Assembly (NCBI GenBank): GCA_965216695.1
Contig: OZ244212.1
Coordinates: 930,001 to 994,000 of the forward strand
DNA length: 64,000 nucleotides
Source: G965216695 sp965216695
Lineage (GTDB): Bacteria > Pseudomonadota > Gammaproteobacteria > Pseudomonadales > Azotimanducaceae
Reading direction: 5' to 3'
The notes under the pieces were generated by a model that had not been told where the DNA came from, ran no database searches, and saw only the letters and a program-made list of their open reading frames with translations. The position numbers and the translations under genes are program-made. Below are positions 33,121 through 41,001 of the stretch, in pieces. How positions within the stretch are numbered: position 1 is the stretch's first letter; each line of letters begins with the position of its first letter.

Positions 33121-34281
33121 TCATTGCGATGCGCCCCGCGCGTCGATCGACCAGATGTCTTCCAGCACATCGCCGCGCACGCAGTGCACAACGTCGTATA
33201 GATTGAACGTGGGGTCGCAGTGCGGCGTTTCGGCGCGCAACCAGTCTCCGGGCGCAACGGTTTCGCCCCCCTTCCAGGTAAACCCGCCGTGCTCGTCCCC
33301 GAAGAAGAAATACCCGGCACCCTGAGGGCCGCCCTGGCGGACGATCGGTGTTTCGTCATCGGTGGCAAACGCCTTCAGACCCGCATCCGTCGTTGCAAGA
33401 CCCGCACGATTACACGACACCACCGTCGTCTGCACCAACAGCGACGTGTGAAACGGCGGCAGCGCGCCCTCGGCCGGTTCAATCGCGTTGTACTGTCGGT
33501 CCATGAACAGATACGACCCCGCCTGCAGGTCCGTCAGCACGCCCGCGTCCGGGTCGATGTCGAAAGAACCCGTTCCGCCACCGCTCGTAATGTCTACCGC
33601 GACGCCGGAGTCTTCCAAACGCGTTCGAAACTCCGCCAGCTGCCCCATTACCTCCAGCGACCGCGCGCGGCGTTCCGCATAGTCATGCACATGCATTAGA
33701 TTCCCCGCGTACATCTGCAAGCCGCGAAAGCGTAGGGACGGCGCGTCGGCAATCTGCCTCACGAGCGCAAGCGCCTCGTCCCCCGGCAATATCCCGGTGC
33801 GATGCAGGCCAGGATCGAGGTCTACCAGCACATTCAGCGGCGCGTCAGCGGATGCCGCCGCTGCGAGTGCCCGCGCATTATCCGCATGATCCAGCACTAC
33901 GATCACCTCGCGGGCGCGATCATTGAGCGCAATCAGGCGACGGATGCCTGCGTCGGTAACCACCGGCGACGTGATCAGTACGTTCGGCAGTCCGCCGTTC
34001 ACAAGAATCTCGGCCTCGGCGAGCTTCGCGCAGCAGAGGCCGACCGCGCCCGCCGCCATCTGCAATTCGCCTATGCGAACACACTTGTGCGTTTTGGTGT
34101 GCGGCCGGAGACCTACCCGGTGGCCTTCGCAATGCTTCCGCATCTTCGCCATATTGGCTTCGAACGCGTCCAGGTCGAGCACAAGCGCGGGTGTCTGCAA
34201 CGCGGCCGCGCCGCCTGGCAAACCAATCAGTTCCGCGTTCAGTCCCAGGCGCTCGAGATGGTCATCACCCGGCCCAGTCAT
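33121..34281 (-). CDS. DSD1-family PLP enzyme (D-threonine aldolase / D-serine dehydratase-like)
   Basis: This 386-residue fold-type III PLP enzyme has the alanine-racemase-like barrel with the Schiff-base lysine in GLRPHTKTHKCV, then VLVDLDPGLHRTGI, LQMYAGNLMHVHDY, SGGGTGSFDID, and the C-terminal metal/activity domain with GDEHGG and HCDPTFNLYD. Relatives cleave or dehydrate D-hydroxyamino acids. The ATG at 34281 overlaps the stop of the upstream FAD oxidase by 4 bases (ATGA). That coupling suggests a shared pathway for a D-amino or sugar-derived acid. Upstream open frame (to 34374) is non-coding text. Confidence 0.85.
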   Translation of the reverse strand: MTGPGDDHLERLGLNAELIGLPGGAAALQTPALVLDLDAFEANMAKMRKHCEGHRVGLRPHTKTHKCVRIGELQMAAGAVGLCCAKLAEAEILVNGGLPNVLITSPVVTDAGIRRLIALNDRAREVIVVLDHADNARALAAAASADAPLNVLVDLDPGLHRTGILPGDEALALVRQIADAPSLRFRGLQMYAGNLMHVHDYAERRARSLEVMGQLAEFRTRLEDSGVAVDITSGGGTGSFDIDPDAGVLTDLQAGSYLFMDRQYNAIEPAEGALPPFHTSLLVQTTVVSCNRAGLATTDAGLKAFATDDETPIVRQGGPQGAGYFFFGDEHGGFTWKGGETVAPGDWLRAETPHCDPTFNLYDVVHCVRGDVLEDIWSIDARGASQ

Positions 34282-35462
34282 CGAACACCTCCAGGACGCA
34301 GCGCTTCGAGATGCGCATTCACAAACGTACCGGCGGGGTCGAATGAATCCCGTACACGCCACCAGTCGCGCCACCGCGGATAGAGGCGTTCGAAATCATC
34401 CGCCTGCAGGTAATGCACTTTGCCCCAGTGCGGACGCCCGGCGTACCGCCGAAAGATGGCTTCGCAGGCCCGGAAGTACGGTTCCTCGTCTTCCCGAGCG
34501 TCCTGATGCACCGAAATCGTCACCGTTTCCCGACCGTGCGCCATGGACAACCAAAGGTCGTCCGCAGCAACGGTCCGATACTCCACCGGCCAACGTACGT
34601 CCTCGAAGCGAGTCTGCAAAAGATGCCGGATCGCCCCGAAACATTCAGGACCGTCTTCCGCCGCAATGCTGTACTCCATCTCGGTATGCCGATGCGGTCG
34701 GTGATTGGGCAGCACTTCGTAACTCCACGCAACGCGTTCGCCTTCGGCACCCAACGGATACGCGGGCTCGGCCTCGGTTACGTCGAGGGTTTTCGCAATG
34801 CAACGATCCGATTCGGGATACCAGAAGAACTCGAAGTTGCGATGCGCGTCGATCAAGCCGTTCAACCGCGCCGCCAGCGCCGGCCACGCCTCCTCCCAGC
34901 CGCGTTCTGCGAGACGGTACGCAGGCACCACGTTCAAGGTCACCTCAAGGGCAACACCTACCGCGCCAAGCCCTAGACGCGCGACTTCAAACAGCTCAGC
35001 GTGCGCGTCGTTGGCGCATTCCACAACACTGCCGTCCGCAGCCACAACACGCAGTCGAGACACCGCCGAAGACAGATTCTGCAACCGGCGCCCCGTTCCG
35101 TGCGTACCCGTCGCCACCGCGCCGGCGATACTCTGGCGGTCAATGTCTCCCTGATTCGCAAGCGCAACGCCCGCATCGTGCAGTGGTCGTCCGAGTGTAT
35201 AAATGCGGGTGCCCGCCCGTATCCGGGCCGTCTGCGCGCTTGCGTCTGCCGCCACTACGCCGGCATAGCCGGACAGGTCCAGTACGACGTCCGGGTTGGG
35301 TACCAGCGGCGAATGACTGTGCCCGGCGCCCGCAACCCGCAGTTTTTGCTCTTGTGCCGTCGCTGCCGCAACCACGGCGCAGATATCCGCTTCGCTGCGC
35401 GCGAAATGCACGCTCCGGGTACGGCCACCCTGCTTACCGGACCAGTTTCGCCATTCGCTCAC
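34278..35462 (-). CDS. FAD-linked aldonolactone oxidase (D-arabinono-1,4-lactone oxidase family)
   Basis: This 394-residue protein has an FAD-binding_4 (PCMH) half starting NWSGKQGGRTRSVHFARSEA and the VAGAGHSHSPL loop, where a histidine can carry FAD covalently, plus GTHGTGRRLQNLSS. The ALO half ends HWGKVHYLQADDFERLYPRW and RDSFDPAGTFVNAHL. It oxidises sugar lactones or polyols with oxygen or a cytochrome acceptor. Start is a GTG. The last four bases overlap the DSD1-like gene. It resembles L-gulono-/D-arabinono-lactone oxidases and xylitol/alditol oxidases; substrate cannot be chosen. Confidence 0.85.
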   Translation of the reverse strand: MSEWRNWSGKQGGRTRSVHFARSEADICAVVAAATAQEQKLRVAGAGHSHSPLVPNPDVVLDLSGYAGVVAADASAQTARIRAGTRIYTLGRPLHDAGVALANQGDIDRQSIAGAVATGTHGTGRRLQNLSSAVSRLRVVAADGSVVECANDAHAELFEVARLGLGAVGVALEVTLNVVPAYRLAERGWEEAWPALAARLNGLIDAHRNFEFFWYPESDRCIAKTLDVTEAEPAYPLGAEGERVAWSYEVLPNHRPHRHTEMEYSIAAEDGPECFGAIRHLLQTRFEDVRWPVEYRTVAADDLWLSMAHGRETVTISVHQDAREDEEPYFRACEAIFRRYAGRPHWGKVHYLQADDFERLYPRWRDWWRVRDSFDPAGTFVNAHLEALRPGGVR

Positions 35463-35474
35463 CGATCGCGGGTG

Positions 35475-35849
35475 TCAGCCCATCTTCATCTCGAAGAAAC
35501 ACAGCTTGTTGCCGTCCAGGTCCCGCACGTACGCGCCATAGAATCCCGGCGCCCGTTCTCCCGGCTCACCTTCGTCCGTAGCGCCCAGTTCCTTTGCTTT
35601 GGCGTAAAGCTTATCCACGTTCTCTCTGGAACCACCGTCAATCGCGACCATGTTGCCGTTGCCGCAATGTTGCGCCTGCTCGTCGTAGGGGATGCAGATT
35701 GCGAGCATTGCAGCATCGGGACCGGTGCCGTAGAACTTGATCCGATCCATACCCATGAGCTGACTCCCGCCCACCAGCGGCAGCAGGTCGTTGTAGAACC
35801 CTTCGGCGCGGGCCATGTCATTCACGCCGATCGTGCAGTATCCAATCAT
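35475..35849 (-). CDS. VOC-family (glyoxalase/bleomycin-resistance fold) protein
   Basis: A 124-residue single-module VOC protein: MIGYCTIGVNDMARAEGFYN at the start, the paired strand with GPDAAMLAICIPYD, and the end GFYGAYVRDLDGNKLCFFEM, which carries the metal-side glutamate. The ATG at 35849 has GGGGGA upstream. It lies 12 bases before the lactone oxidase start in the same direction and is divergent from the cupin gene. It could be an isomerase, a dioxygenase-like enzyme or a resistance protein; substrate unknown. Confidence 0.85.
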   Translation of the reverse strand: MIGYCTIGVNDMARAEGFYNDLLPLVGGSQLMGMDRIKFYGTGPDAAMLAICIPYDEQAQHCGNGNMVAIDGGSRENVDKLYAKAKELGATDEGEPGERAPGFYGAYVRDLDGNKLCFFEMKMG

Positions 35850-35870
35850 CGGGTATCCCCCAGTTTCGAG

Positions 35871-35899
35871 TTGTTGTTCGTGCGTCGGGCCTGTTATAC
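35871..35899 (+). promoter_or_regulatory. Candidate promoter for the cupin gene
   Basis: TTGTTG (35871-35876), a 17-bp gap, then TTATAC (35894-35899), 51 bases before the start codon. The ribosome-binding site acaggag (35934-35940) follows. Confidence 0.4.
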
Positions 35900-35950
35900 C
35901 TGAACGCTGTAGAATCCGATACCGCAGACAACTACAGGAGATACGGTGCC

Positions 35951-36436
35951 ATGGGCGAAACGGCGACACGTAACGTGCCGAATCCCGCGGCGGAACCCGA
36001 GGCGTTCGACGATCTTCTATCGCGGCGTGGGCACGTGGGTTTTCACTGGGACGACCTGGACAGCGTGACCCTTTCGACGGGCGTTGTCTCATCGATGTAC
36101 CGCGTAGGACTCACGTCCACCGACGACGCCCCCACGGTTTTCAAGGTCTACTTTCCGCCGGGTTGTACCGTCGAGGCGCATACGCACGATTGCGACTACA
36201 CCGAGATATTGCTCGAGGGTTCCCAGAAAGTCGGCAACCAGTGGTTTCACGCCGGCGACGTTCGCGTCGGCCTCGCAAACCGTGGCTATGGTCCACTGGT
36301 TGCCGGACCCGATGGGGTGACCGTGTTGTTCGTATTCAAAGACGGCCGCTGGCCGGCACTAACGATCGGCAACAACGACGGCAGTACGCTGGGGAGCGAC
36401 GAGCTGGAGAACCACTACGCAGCGCGGCGCCAATAA
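35951..36436 (+). CDS. Cupin-domain protein
   Basis: This 161-residue single-cupin protein contains PGCTVEAHTHDCDYTEILLEG (metal-binding His/His/Glu of motif 1) and QWFHAGDVRVGLANRGYGPL (motif 2). Residues 50-140 form the jelly roll. It has a good ribosome-binding site and stands divergent to the VOC gene. Such proteins may be small dioxygenases, isomerases or ligand-binding proteins. No HTH domain is present. Confidence 0.8.
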   Translation: MGETATRNVPNPAAEPEAFDDLLSRRGHVGFHWDDLDSVTLSTGVVSSMYRVGLTSTDDAPTVFKVYFPPGCTVEAHTHDCDYTEILLEGSQKVGNQWFHAGDVRVGLANRGYGPLVAGPDGVTVLFVFKDGRWPALTIGNNDGSTLGSDELENHYAARRQ

Positions 36437-36467
36437 AACGACCGCGCTACAGATCACAGCAGTACGT

Positions 36468-36890
36468 TCAGTCCGCCTGCTGCAGCGATGCCATGAATTC
36501 CGCGCCGGTCATCCGGGGATGATCGCCCGCGAACGCATATCCGGCGGGTTTCTCGTCCACGAAGATCTCGCCCGCGAGTTCGAACGGTGCTGCGTCGTCG
36601 AACGACCCGAGCGACATGATGTACTTGTCCGCCTCGATCAAACGATAGAACAGGTTGGTGCCGCATTCGCCGCAAAAGCCCCGTTCGGCCCAGTCGGATG
36701 ACCGATACCTGCGAATGTGTTCCTCGCCATCAAATGCCACAGACGCCACTTCCGCCGCCAGCATGCTGCTGCCGCACCAGCGGCGGCACATCGAACAGTG
36801 GCAGCCGTGCACATGGGTGTCCGGTTCCGTCGCCGTGTACGAAACCTTACCGCACAGGCAGCGACCGGCGTGTTCAGATTGGGTTCCCAT
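36468..36890 (-). CDS. GFA-family zinc protein (S-hydroxymethyl-glutathione-activating fold)
   Basis: A 140-residue protein of the Gfa/CENP-V fold with the zinc ligands in GRCLCGKVSYTA, HGCHCSMCRRWCGSS and FCGECGTNLFYR, ending with a GYAFAGDHPRMTGAEFM tail. The ATG at 36890 is the natural start because the family starts near the first CxC; the open frame continues to 37049 without family sequence. The family binds glutathione adducts, but the enzymatic role is unsettled. It is divergent from the SnoaL-like gene. Confidence 0.87.
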   Translation of the reverse strand: MGTQSEHAGRCLCGKVSYTATEPDTHVHGCHCSMCRRWCGSSMLAAEVASVAFDGEEHIRRYRSSDWAERGFCGECGTNLFYRLIEADKYIMSLGSFDDAAPFELAGEIFVDEKPAGYAFAGDHPRMTGAEFMASLQQAD

Positions 36891-37129
36891 ATTGAAGACT
36901 CCTGGCTGTTCGCGAACGGCCAGTGTCGCCAACCCGCATCGCCGGCGCAATCCGATTTCCGGCCTCTGCTGACACCCTGCGTCAGTAGCAAACCCGTCCA
37001 GCGGCCTGTACTCCGCCCGCACGCTGTGTAGACTTGGCAAGCGCGACACGACTCAGAACACAAACTGAGCGCACGACCCGATCCAACAACCGAAAAGTGC
37101 CCAAAACTGAGACACAGGGGAGGAAACTC

Positions 37130-37549
37130 ATGATCAGCAGCGGACCCATCGAAGACCGCCTTGCCATCCGTGAATTGGTGGAATCGTACAACGACGCGGT
37201 AATGCGTTTCGACGGCGACGCCTGGGCCGCCAATTGGCGGGACGACGCCACCTGGGAACTGCCCGGCGCCGGTCCGGTAACCGGCAAGGACAATTTCTTT
37301 CCAATGTGGCAACAGGCGATGTCCGCTTTTTCGTTCGTCGGCTTCTTTGCGTCGGCCGGTCCAATCGTTGTAGACGGCGACACCGCGCACGGTACCTGGT
37401 ACCAGCAGGAGTTCCTGCACCAGAAGGACGGAGTTAAGCGCAACGTTACCGGACGCTACGAGGACGACTACGTGAAGGTAGACGGCCGGTGGTACTTCCA
37501 AAAGCGCGAGTATTCGATCATGAATGCGGAAGAGACGCCGGCGGGCTGA
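37130..37549 (+). CDS. SnoaL/NTF2-like protein
   Basis: This 139-residue cone-shaped alpha+beta-barrel protein begins IEDRLAIRELVESYNDAVMR, then WAANWRDDATWELPG, the pattern of SnoaL-like polyketide cyclases and ring-hydroxylating dioxygenase beta-like proteins. The ATG at 37130 follows aggggagg. It may be a small isomerase or dehydratase acting on a hydrophobic ring substrate. A GST gene follows on the same strand after 46 bases. Confidence 0.85.
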   Translation: MISSGPIEDRLAIRELVESYNDAVMRFDGDAWAANWRDDATWELPGAGPVTGKDNFFPMWQQAMSAFSFVGFFASAGPIVVDGDTAHGTWYQQEFLHQKDGVKRNVTGRYEDDYVKVDGRWYFQKREYSIMNAEETPAG

Positions 37550-37595
37550 CCTACCGCCGCGGCCGCGATCGAACCAGGAGCCTAGAGCCTAAACG

Positions 37596-38210
37596 TTGCT
37601 CACCCTGTATTACATGCCGGGCAGTTGCGCGCGCGCGAGCCATATCGCGCTGCGCGAGGCTCAGGCCGAATTCCAGCTGCAACTGGTAGATTTTGCGAGC
37701 CAGGGCCAGCGGGCGCCCGAGTATCTGGCAATCAACCCGAAAGGGCGTGTGCCCGCACTTGCGACGCCTGACGGCGTCGTTACGGAAACGCCCGCTATCC
37801 TGACTTACATCGCCCAGACGCATCCAGCCGCAGGGCTCGCACCCGCCAGTCCATACGCGTTTGCTAAGATGCAGGAACTGAACGCTTACCTGTGCGCCAC
37901 GGTTCACGTCGCGCACGCCCATAGCCGCCGTGGTGAGCGGTGGGCAGACGACGCGGATTCGATCAGCGCGATGCGGGCGAAAGCACCTGGCAACATGCGA
38001 GACTGCTTCGGATTGCTGGAACAACACTTCGTCGCTTCGCCCTGGGCGCTCGGCGAACAGTTCACGGTTGCCGACCCATACCTGTTCACCATTGCGCAGT
38101 GGCTGACCTTTCACAAGATCGACATTGCCGAATTCCCACGGGTGAAGGCGCACCACGACGCCATGCTGGACCGACCCGCGGTGCAGGCAGCGCTCGAAGC
38201 CGAAGCGTGA
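37596..38210 (+). CDS. Glutathione S-transferase
   Basis: This 204-residue GST starts on a TTG (LTLYYMPGSCARASHIALRE). It keeps the beta-class cysteine (Cys11 in PGSCAR) and the PALATPDGVVTETPAIL glutathione-binding turn (cis-Pro and acid). A helical C-terminal domain contains LLEQHFVASPWALGEQFTVA and the buried Asp of TVADPYLF. Beta-class enzymes conjugate or reduce electrophiles in the cytoplasm. The GFA gene nearby also belongs to glutathione chemistry. Confidence 0.9.
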   Translation: MLTLYYMPGSCARASHIALREAQAEFQLQLVDFASQGQRAPEYLAINPKGRVPALATPDGVVTETPAILTYIAQTHPAAGLAPASPYAFAKMQELNAYLCATVHVAHAHSRRGERWADDADSISAMRAKAPGNMRDCFGLLEQHFVASPWALGEQFTVADPYLFTIAQWLTFHKIDIAEFPRVKAHHDAMLDRPAVQAALEAEA

Positions 38211-38408
38211 AACACGCCTTTAGCGCTCGAATGACGTGCTGAACTTCCGTTCGATGTACGCGCGGGACTGAACGCGTGGTGCACCCGGCGTCACCTCCCG
38301 ACCCTTCGTCTTCCGTAGCCCAATCGGCTTCGCGTTCGCCTTCTCCCAGCCAGCACCGGCTGCAACGCCCGCCCGATTTCACGGGGCGGCGGCTGGTGAG
38401 TTCGGGAA

Positions 38409-38942
38409 GTGTTCCTGCGGCACGGTCTGCCCGGTGCGCTGCTCGCCGCAGGCTGCCTGACTCTGCCGGAGATGCGTACGCTGCTGGCCGCAAGTCTGGA
38501 ACCGGCTGCGGCGGCCCCAACGCTCTACGGGACGATCGGCGCAGCGCTGGCCTGCGGGCTGATCGCCTTCGTCTGGTTTCTGGATCGTCGTATCGACGCC
38601 GCCGCGGCCGCCTGGGTGCTTTATCTGCTGGCACTGTCGGTGTGGGAGGAATGGTTGTTCCGTGTTGCAATTCCACACTTCGGTCAAGCCCAAGGCATGG
38701 ATCTGCGGCTGACGACCCTAGTAGCCGGCCTGGCATTCGGTGTGATGCACTACTTCACGCTGCGCTGGAAATGGACGTGGTGTGTTGCCGCATGCCTGGG
38801 CGGCCTGGCGTTGAGCCGGCACTTCAACACACACTTTGATCTCGCCATGATCGTTGCGTTTCACTGGGTTGCAACGGTGATCAATACGCCGCGGCTGCCC
38901 GGAAGACGACCCTCGTTCGAGGGATCGTCAGCGGCGCGCTGA
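38409..38942 (+). CDS. CPBP-family intramembrane protease-like protein
   Basis: A 177-residue integral membrane protein with about five hydrophobic segments. The Abi/CPBP motifs are present in order: EEWLFR (EExxxR), FGVMHY (FxxxH) and a third histidine in AFHW. These form the glutamate/histidine active site of Rce1-like intramembrane peptidases. The start is the GTG at 38409, since an in-frame TGA lies just upstream. It converges on the fructokinase gene and overlaps its end by 15 bases. Bacteriocin self-immunity is one known role of the family, but no bacteriocin gene is seen. Confidence 0.75.
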   Translation: MFLRHGLPGALLAAGCLTLPEMRTLLAASLEPAAAAPTLYGTIGAALACGLIAFVWFLDRRIDAAAAAWVLYLLALSVWEEWLFRVAIPHFGQAQGMDLRLTTLVAGLAFGVMHYFTLRWKWTWCVAACLGGLALSRHFNTHFDLAMIVAFHWVATVINTPRLPGRRPSFEGSSAAR

Positions 38943-39884
38943 ACGCAGGCGCGTTTCGACCTCTTCTCTACTGGGCGGCTCACAGCCCACCCGCTCGACA
39001 GAGATAGCTGCCGCTGCGCAGGCGAAATTCAACGCGTCTTCAAGCAGCGCGCCCGGCAGTGCGGACACTTCGGTGAGCGGCCGGTCCATCACGCCGCCGC
39101 GTATGAGCGTCGCCAGGAACGCCGCATGAAAAACGTCGCCCGCACCGACGGTGTCGGCGACCCGCTCTACCGGATACGCATCTACGCGAACCGATCCCCA
39201 ACGCGCAATCGCCTGCGCGCCACGCGCCCCTTCGGTGAGAACCAACAGGCCTTGACCGATCCGGCTACAAACCTCCGCACTGATATGCGCGACATCGCCG
39301 CCCAACGCCAATGCCAAAAGGTCCTCGTCGCTTGCCTTCACCACGTCGCAATACGGCAGCAGAGACAACACACCCGCCACGTAGGCTTCGCTATCGGCGC
39401 TCGCACCCAGCCGGATATTGATATCTACAGAAATCAGCACCCCGCGGTTTCGCAGATGCTCGATCAACCGTACAACCTTGTCGAGCTGACTCGGCGTGAC
39501 GGCGAGCGAACCCGTATGAAAGAGCTTGGCGTCCGGCGGCACGGCCGCCAGGAGTTCGTCATAAGTGACGTCTTTGTCCGCCACCCCTTCGCGATAGAGT
39601 GTGTAGGTTGGGACACCGTCCGCTCCCACACGCACCAACGCTACGGATGTCGGTCGTCGCGAACGGTTAGGTGCGCCGATATTCACCGATTCAGCCGCAA
39701 GCGCCGAAGCGAACCTGTCGCCGAACGCGTCGCGTGAGAGCGGCGATACGTACGTTGCGTTTACTCCCTGACGAGCCAGTCCGACCGCAACATTGAAGGG
39801 CGAGCCGCCGAGAAACGGCTGAAACGCACCCTCGTTCCGTTGGATCAGATCGACGAGCGCTTCGCCCATCACCGCTACCGTCAC
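38928..39884 (-). CDS. PfkB-family sugar kinase, probable fructokinase
   Basis: This 318-residue ribokinase-fold kinase begins VAVMGEALVDLIQ on a GTG. It has the sugar-site GGSPFNVAVGLARQG, GAPNRSRRPTSVALV, and the catalytic DTVGAGDVFHAAFLA with the general-base aspartate. The sequence style matches fructokinases, which phosphorylate fructose at C6. It lies 37 bases downstream of hexR, so sugar entry is co-regulated with the Entner-Doudoroff genes on the other side. Confidence 0.85.
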   Translation of the reverse strand: MTVAVMGEALVDLIQRNEGAFQPFLGGSPFNVAVGLARQGVNATYVSPLSRDAFGDRFASALAAESVNIGAPNRSRRPTSVALVRVGADGVPTYTLYREGVADKDVTYDELLAAVPPDAKLFHTGSLAVTPSQLDKVVRLIEHLRNRGVLISVDINIRLGASADSEAYVAGVLSLLPYCDVVKASDEDLLALALGGDVAHISAEVCSRIGQGLLVLTEGARGAQAIARWGSVRVDAYPVERVADTVGAGDVFHAAFLATLIRGGVMDRPLTEVSALPGALLEDALNFACAAAAISVERVGCEPPSREEVETRLRSARR

Positions 39885-39921
39885 GCGCCCGCGCCCGAAT
39901 CTGCAGCAAGGAGTATGCAGT

Positions 39922-40821
39922 TCATCCGCTTGTACCGCGACGACGTTGCGCCGATGGCAACGCTTGCGCAGCCACGTCGTCCGTCTTGTAATCCACGAGC
40001 GCGCGTTTGCTACGTCTCAGATTGTTTGCCGCGCGCTCGCCAAGCGCGAGCGCAAGGGCCACCTGCAAAGCATCGAGCAACGCCAGCTGCACCAGCCGGG
40101 AACTCATGGGGGTGTAAACGTTGGTGTCTTCCGACGGTTGCAGAGGAAACACCGTGTCCGCCGCGCCGGCGAGTCGCGACAACGCATCGGTTATTGCAAT
40201 CACACGCGCACCATTGCGTCTGGCCACACCAATCGCTTCCGCAAGATCACGCCAGGTGCCCGAGTACGAAACGGCAACAAACACGTGACCCGGTTGTGCG
40301 ATGGCAGCATGCTGCACGATCGTCTGCATATCGGTCGCAACCCCGCACGGGATGCCCAGCCGGAAGAACTTGTGCTGCGCGTCGCGTGCGACAAGACCGG
40401 AAGCGCCGACGCCTACGAACGTGACTAGTGCGGCACGCTTCAGGCTCTTCACTGCTGCCTCGAACGGCAAACGCGCGGCGGCACTGCGCAACTCGACCAA
40501 GGCTCGGACGGACGAATCCAACACCTTACCCACCGCGTCGACAACGGCGTCTTCGGCGCCAACGTCCTGATGCAGAAAGTGCTCTGGATGACGGAGTGAA
40601 ACAACCAGCAGCATGCGGAGTTCCCGGAATCCGGACAGACCCAGCCGGCGGCAGAGTCTGACCACCGTCGGCTCGCTCACCCCCGCGTCCCGGGCGACCT
40701 GCGCAATCGGTCCATTCGACACCGACCTCGGGTTGGCGATCACCCATTGCGCCGCCTGTTTCTCGGCCCGGCTCAGTGTCGGCAACGCCCTGCGAAGGCG
40801 CGCGAGTATGTCACCGTCCAT
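39922..40821 (-). CDS. hexR: RpiR-family regulator, HexR
   Basis: This 299-residue protein has an N-terminal RpiR HTH (LPTLSRAEKQAAQWVIANPR, then VARDAGVSEPTVVRLCRRLG) and a C-terminal SIS sugar-phosphate domain (~120-255: VTFVGVGASGLVARDAQHKF, VAVSYSGTWRDLAEAI). HexR of pseudomonads and other gammaproteobacteria represses zwf-pgl-edd-eda and is released by KDPG. Here it is divergent from exactly those genes, with two palindromes between. The fructokinase gene follows in the same direction. Identity rests on domain order plus context and is strong. Confidence 0.9.
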   Translation of the reverse strand: MDGDILARLRRALPTLSRAEKQAAQWVIANPRSVSNGPIAQVARDAGVSEPTVVRLCRRLGLSGFRELRMLLVVSLRHPEHFLHQDVGAEDAVVDAVGKVLDSSVRALVELRSAAARLPFEAAVKSLKRAALVTFVGVGASGLVARDAQHKFFRLGIPCGVATDMQTIVQHAAIAQPGHVFVAVSYSGTWRDLAEAIGVARRNGARVIAITDALSRLAGAADTVFPLQPSEDTNVYTPMSSRLVQLALLDALQVALALALGERAANNLRRSKRALVDYKTDDVAAQALPSAQRRRGTSG

Positions 40822-40850
40822 CGTTTTATCGCGACACTCATCAAGTAGAC

Positions 40851-40863
40851 GTAGTCAAACTAC
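40851..40863. promoter_or_regulatory. HexR operator candidate, hexR side
   Basis: GTAGTCAAACTAC is a palindrome with 5-bp arms GTAGT/ACTAC that matches the published HexR pattern of TGTARTN3AYTACA type. It lies about 30 bases before the hexR start, so it would serve autorepression. Confidence 0.7.
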
Positions 40864-40921
40864 ACATATTCGAGGAATAACGCCAATTTATCCCGTAAAT
40901 TCTCTTATTATTCCGTATAAA

Positions 40922-40936
40922 AGTAGTTAAACTACT
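40922..40936. promoter_or_regulatory. HexR operator candidate, zwf side
   Basis: AGTAGTTAAACTACT is a perfect 15-bp palindrome centred 73 bases before the zwf start. It directly follows a TATAAA box (40917-40922), so a bound repressor would cover the start region of zwf transcription. Confidence 0.75.
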
Positions 40937-41001
40937 CTTTTCGATGTCAAACCGGCTAAGCACACCCGCGGCGCCGAGACAATTCTGCTGAGGCAACACC
41001 A

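Noticed and set aside
33923..35581. A 552-codon open frame on the plus strand
   Set aside because: It lies opposite the DSD1-like and lactone oxidase genes, which have clear family motifs. Its own translation is Arg/Pro/Ser-rich without domains, typical of an antisense frame in high-GC DNA.
38409..38942. Bacteriocin immunity role for the CPBP protein
   Set aside because: Only the protease-like motifs are seen. No small Gly-Gly leader peptide or dedicated exporter is adjacent, so the immunity role is not supported.
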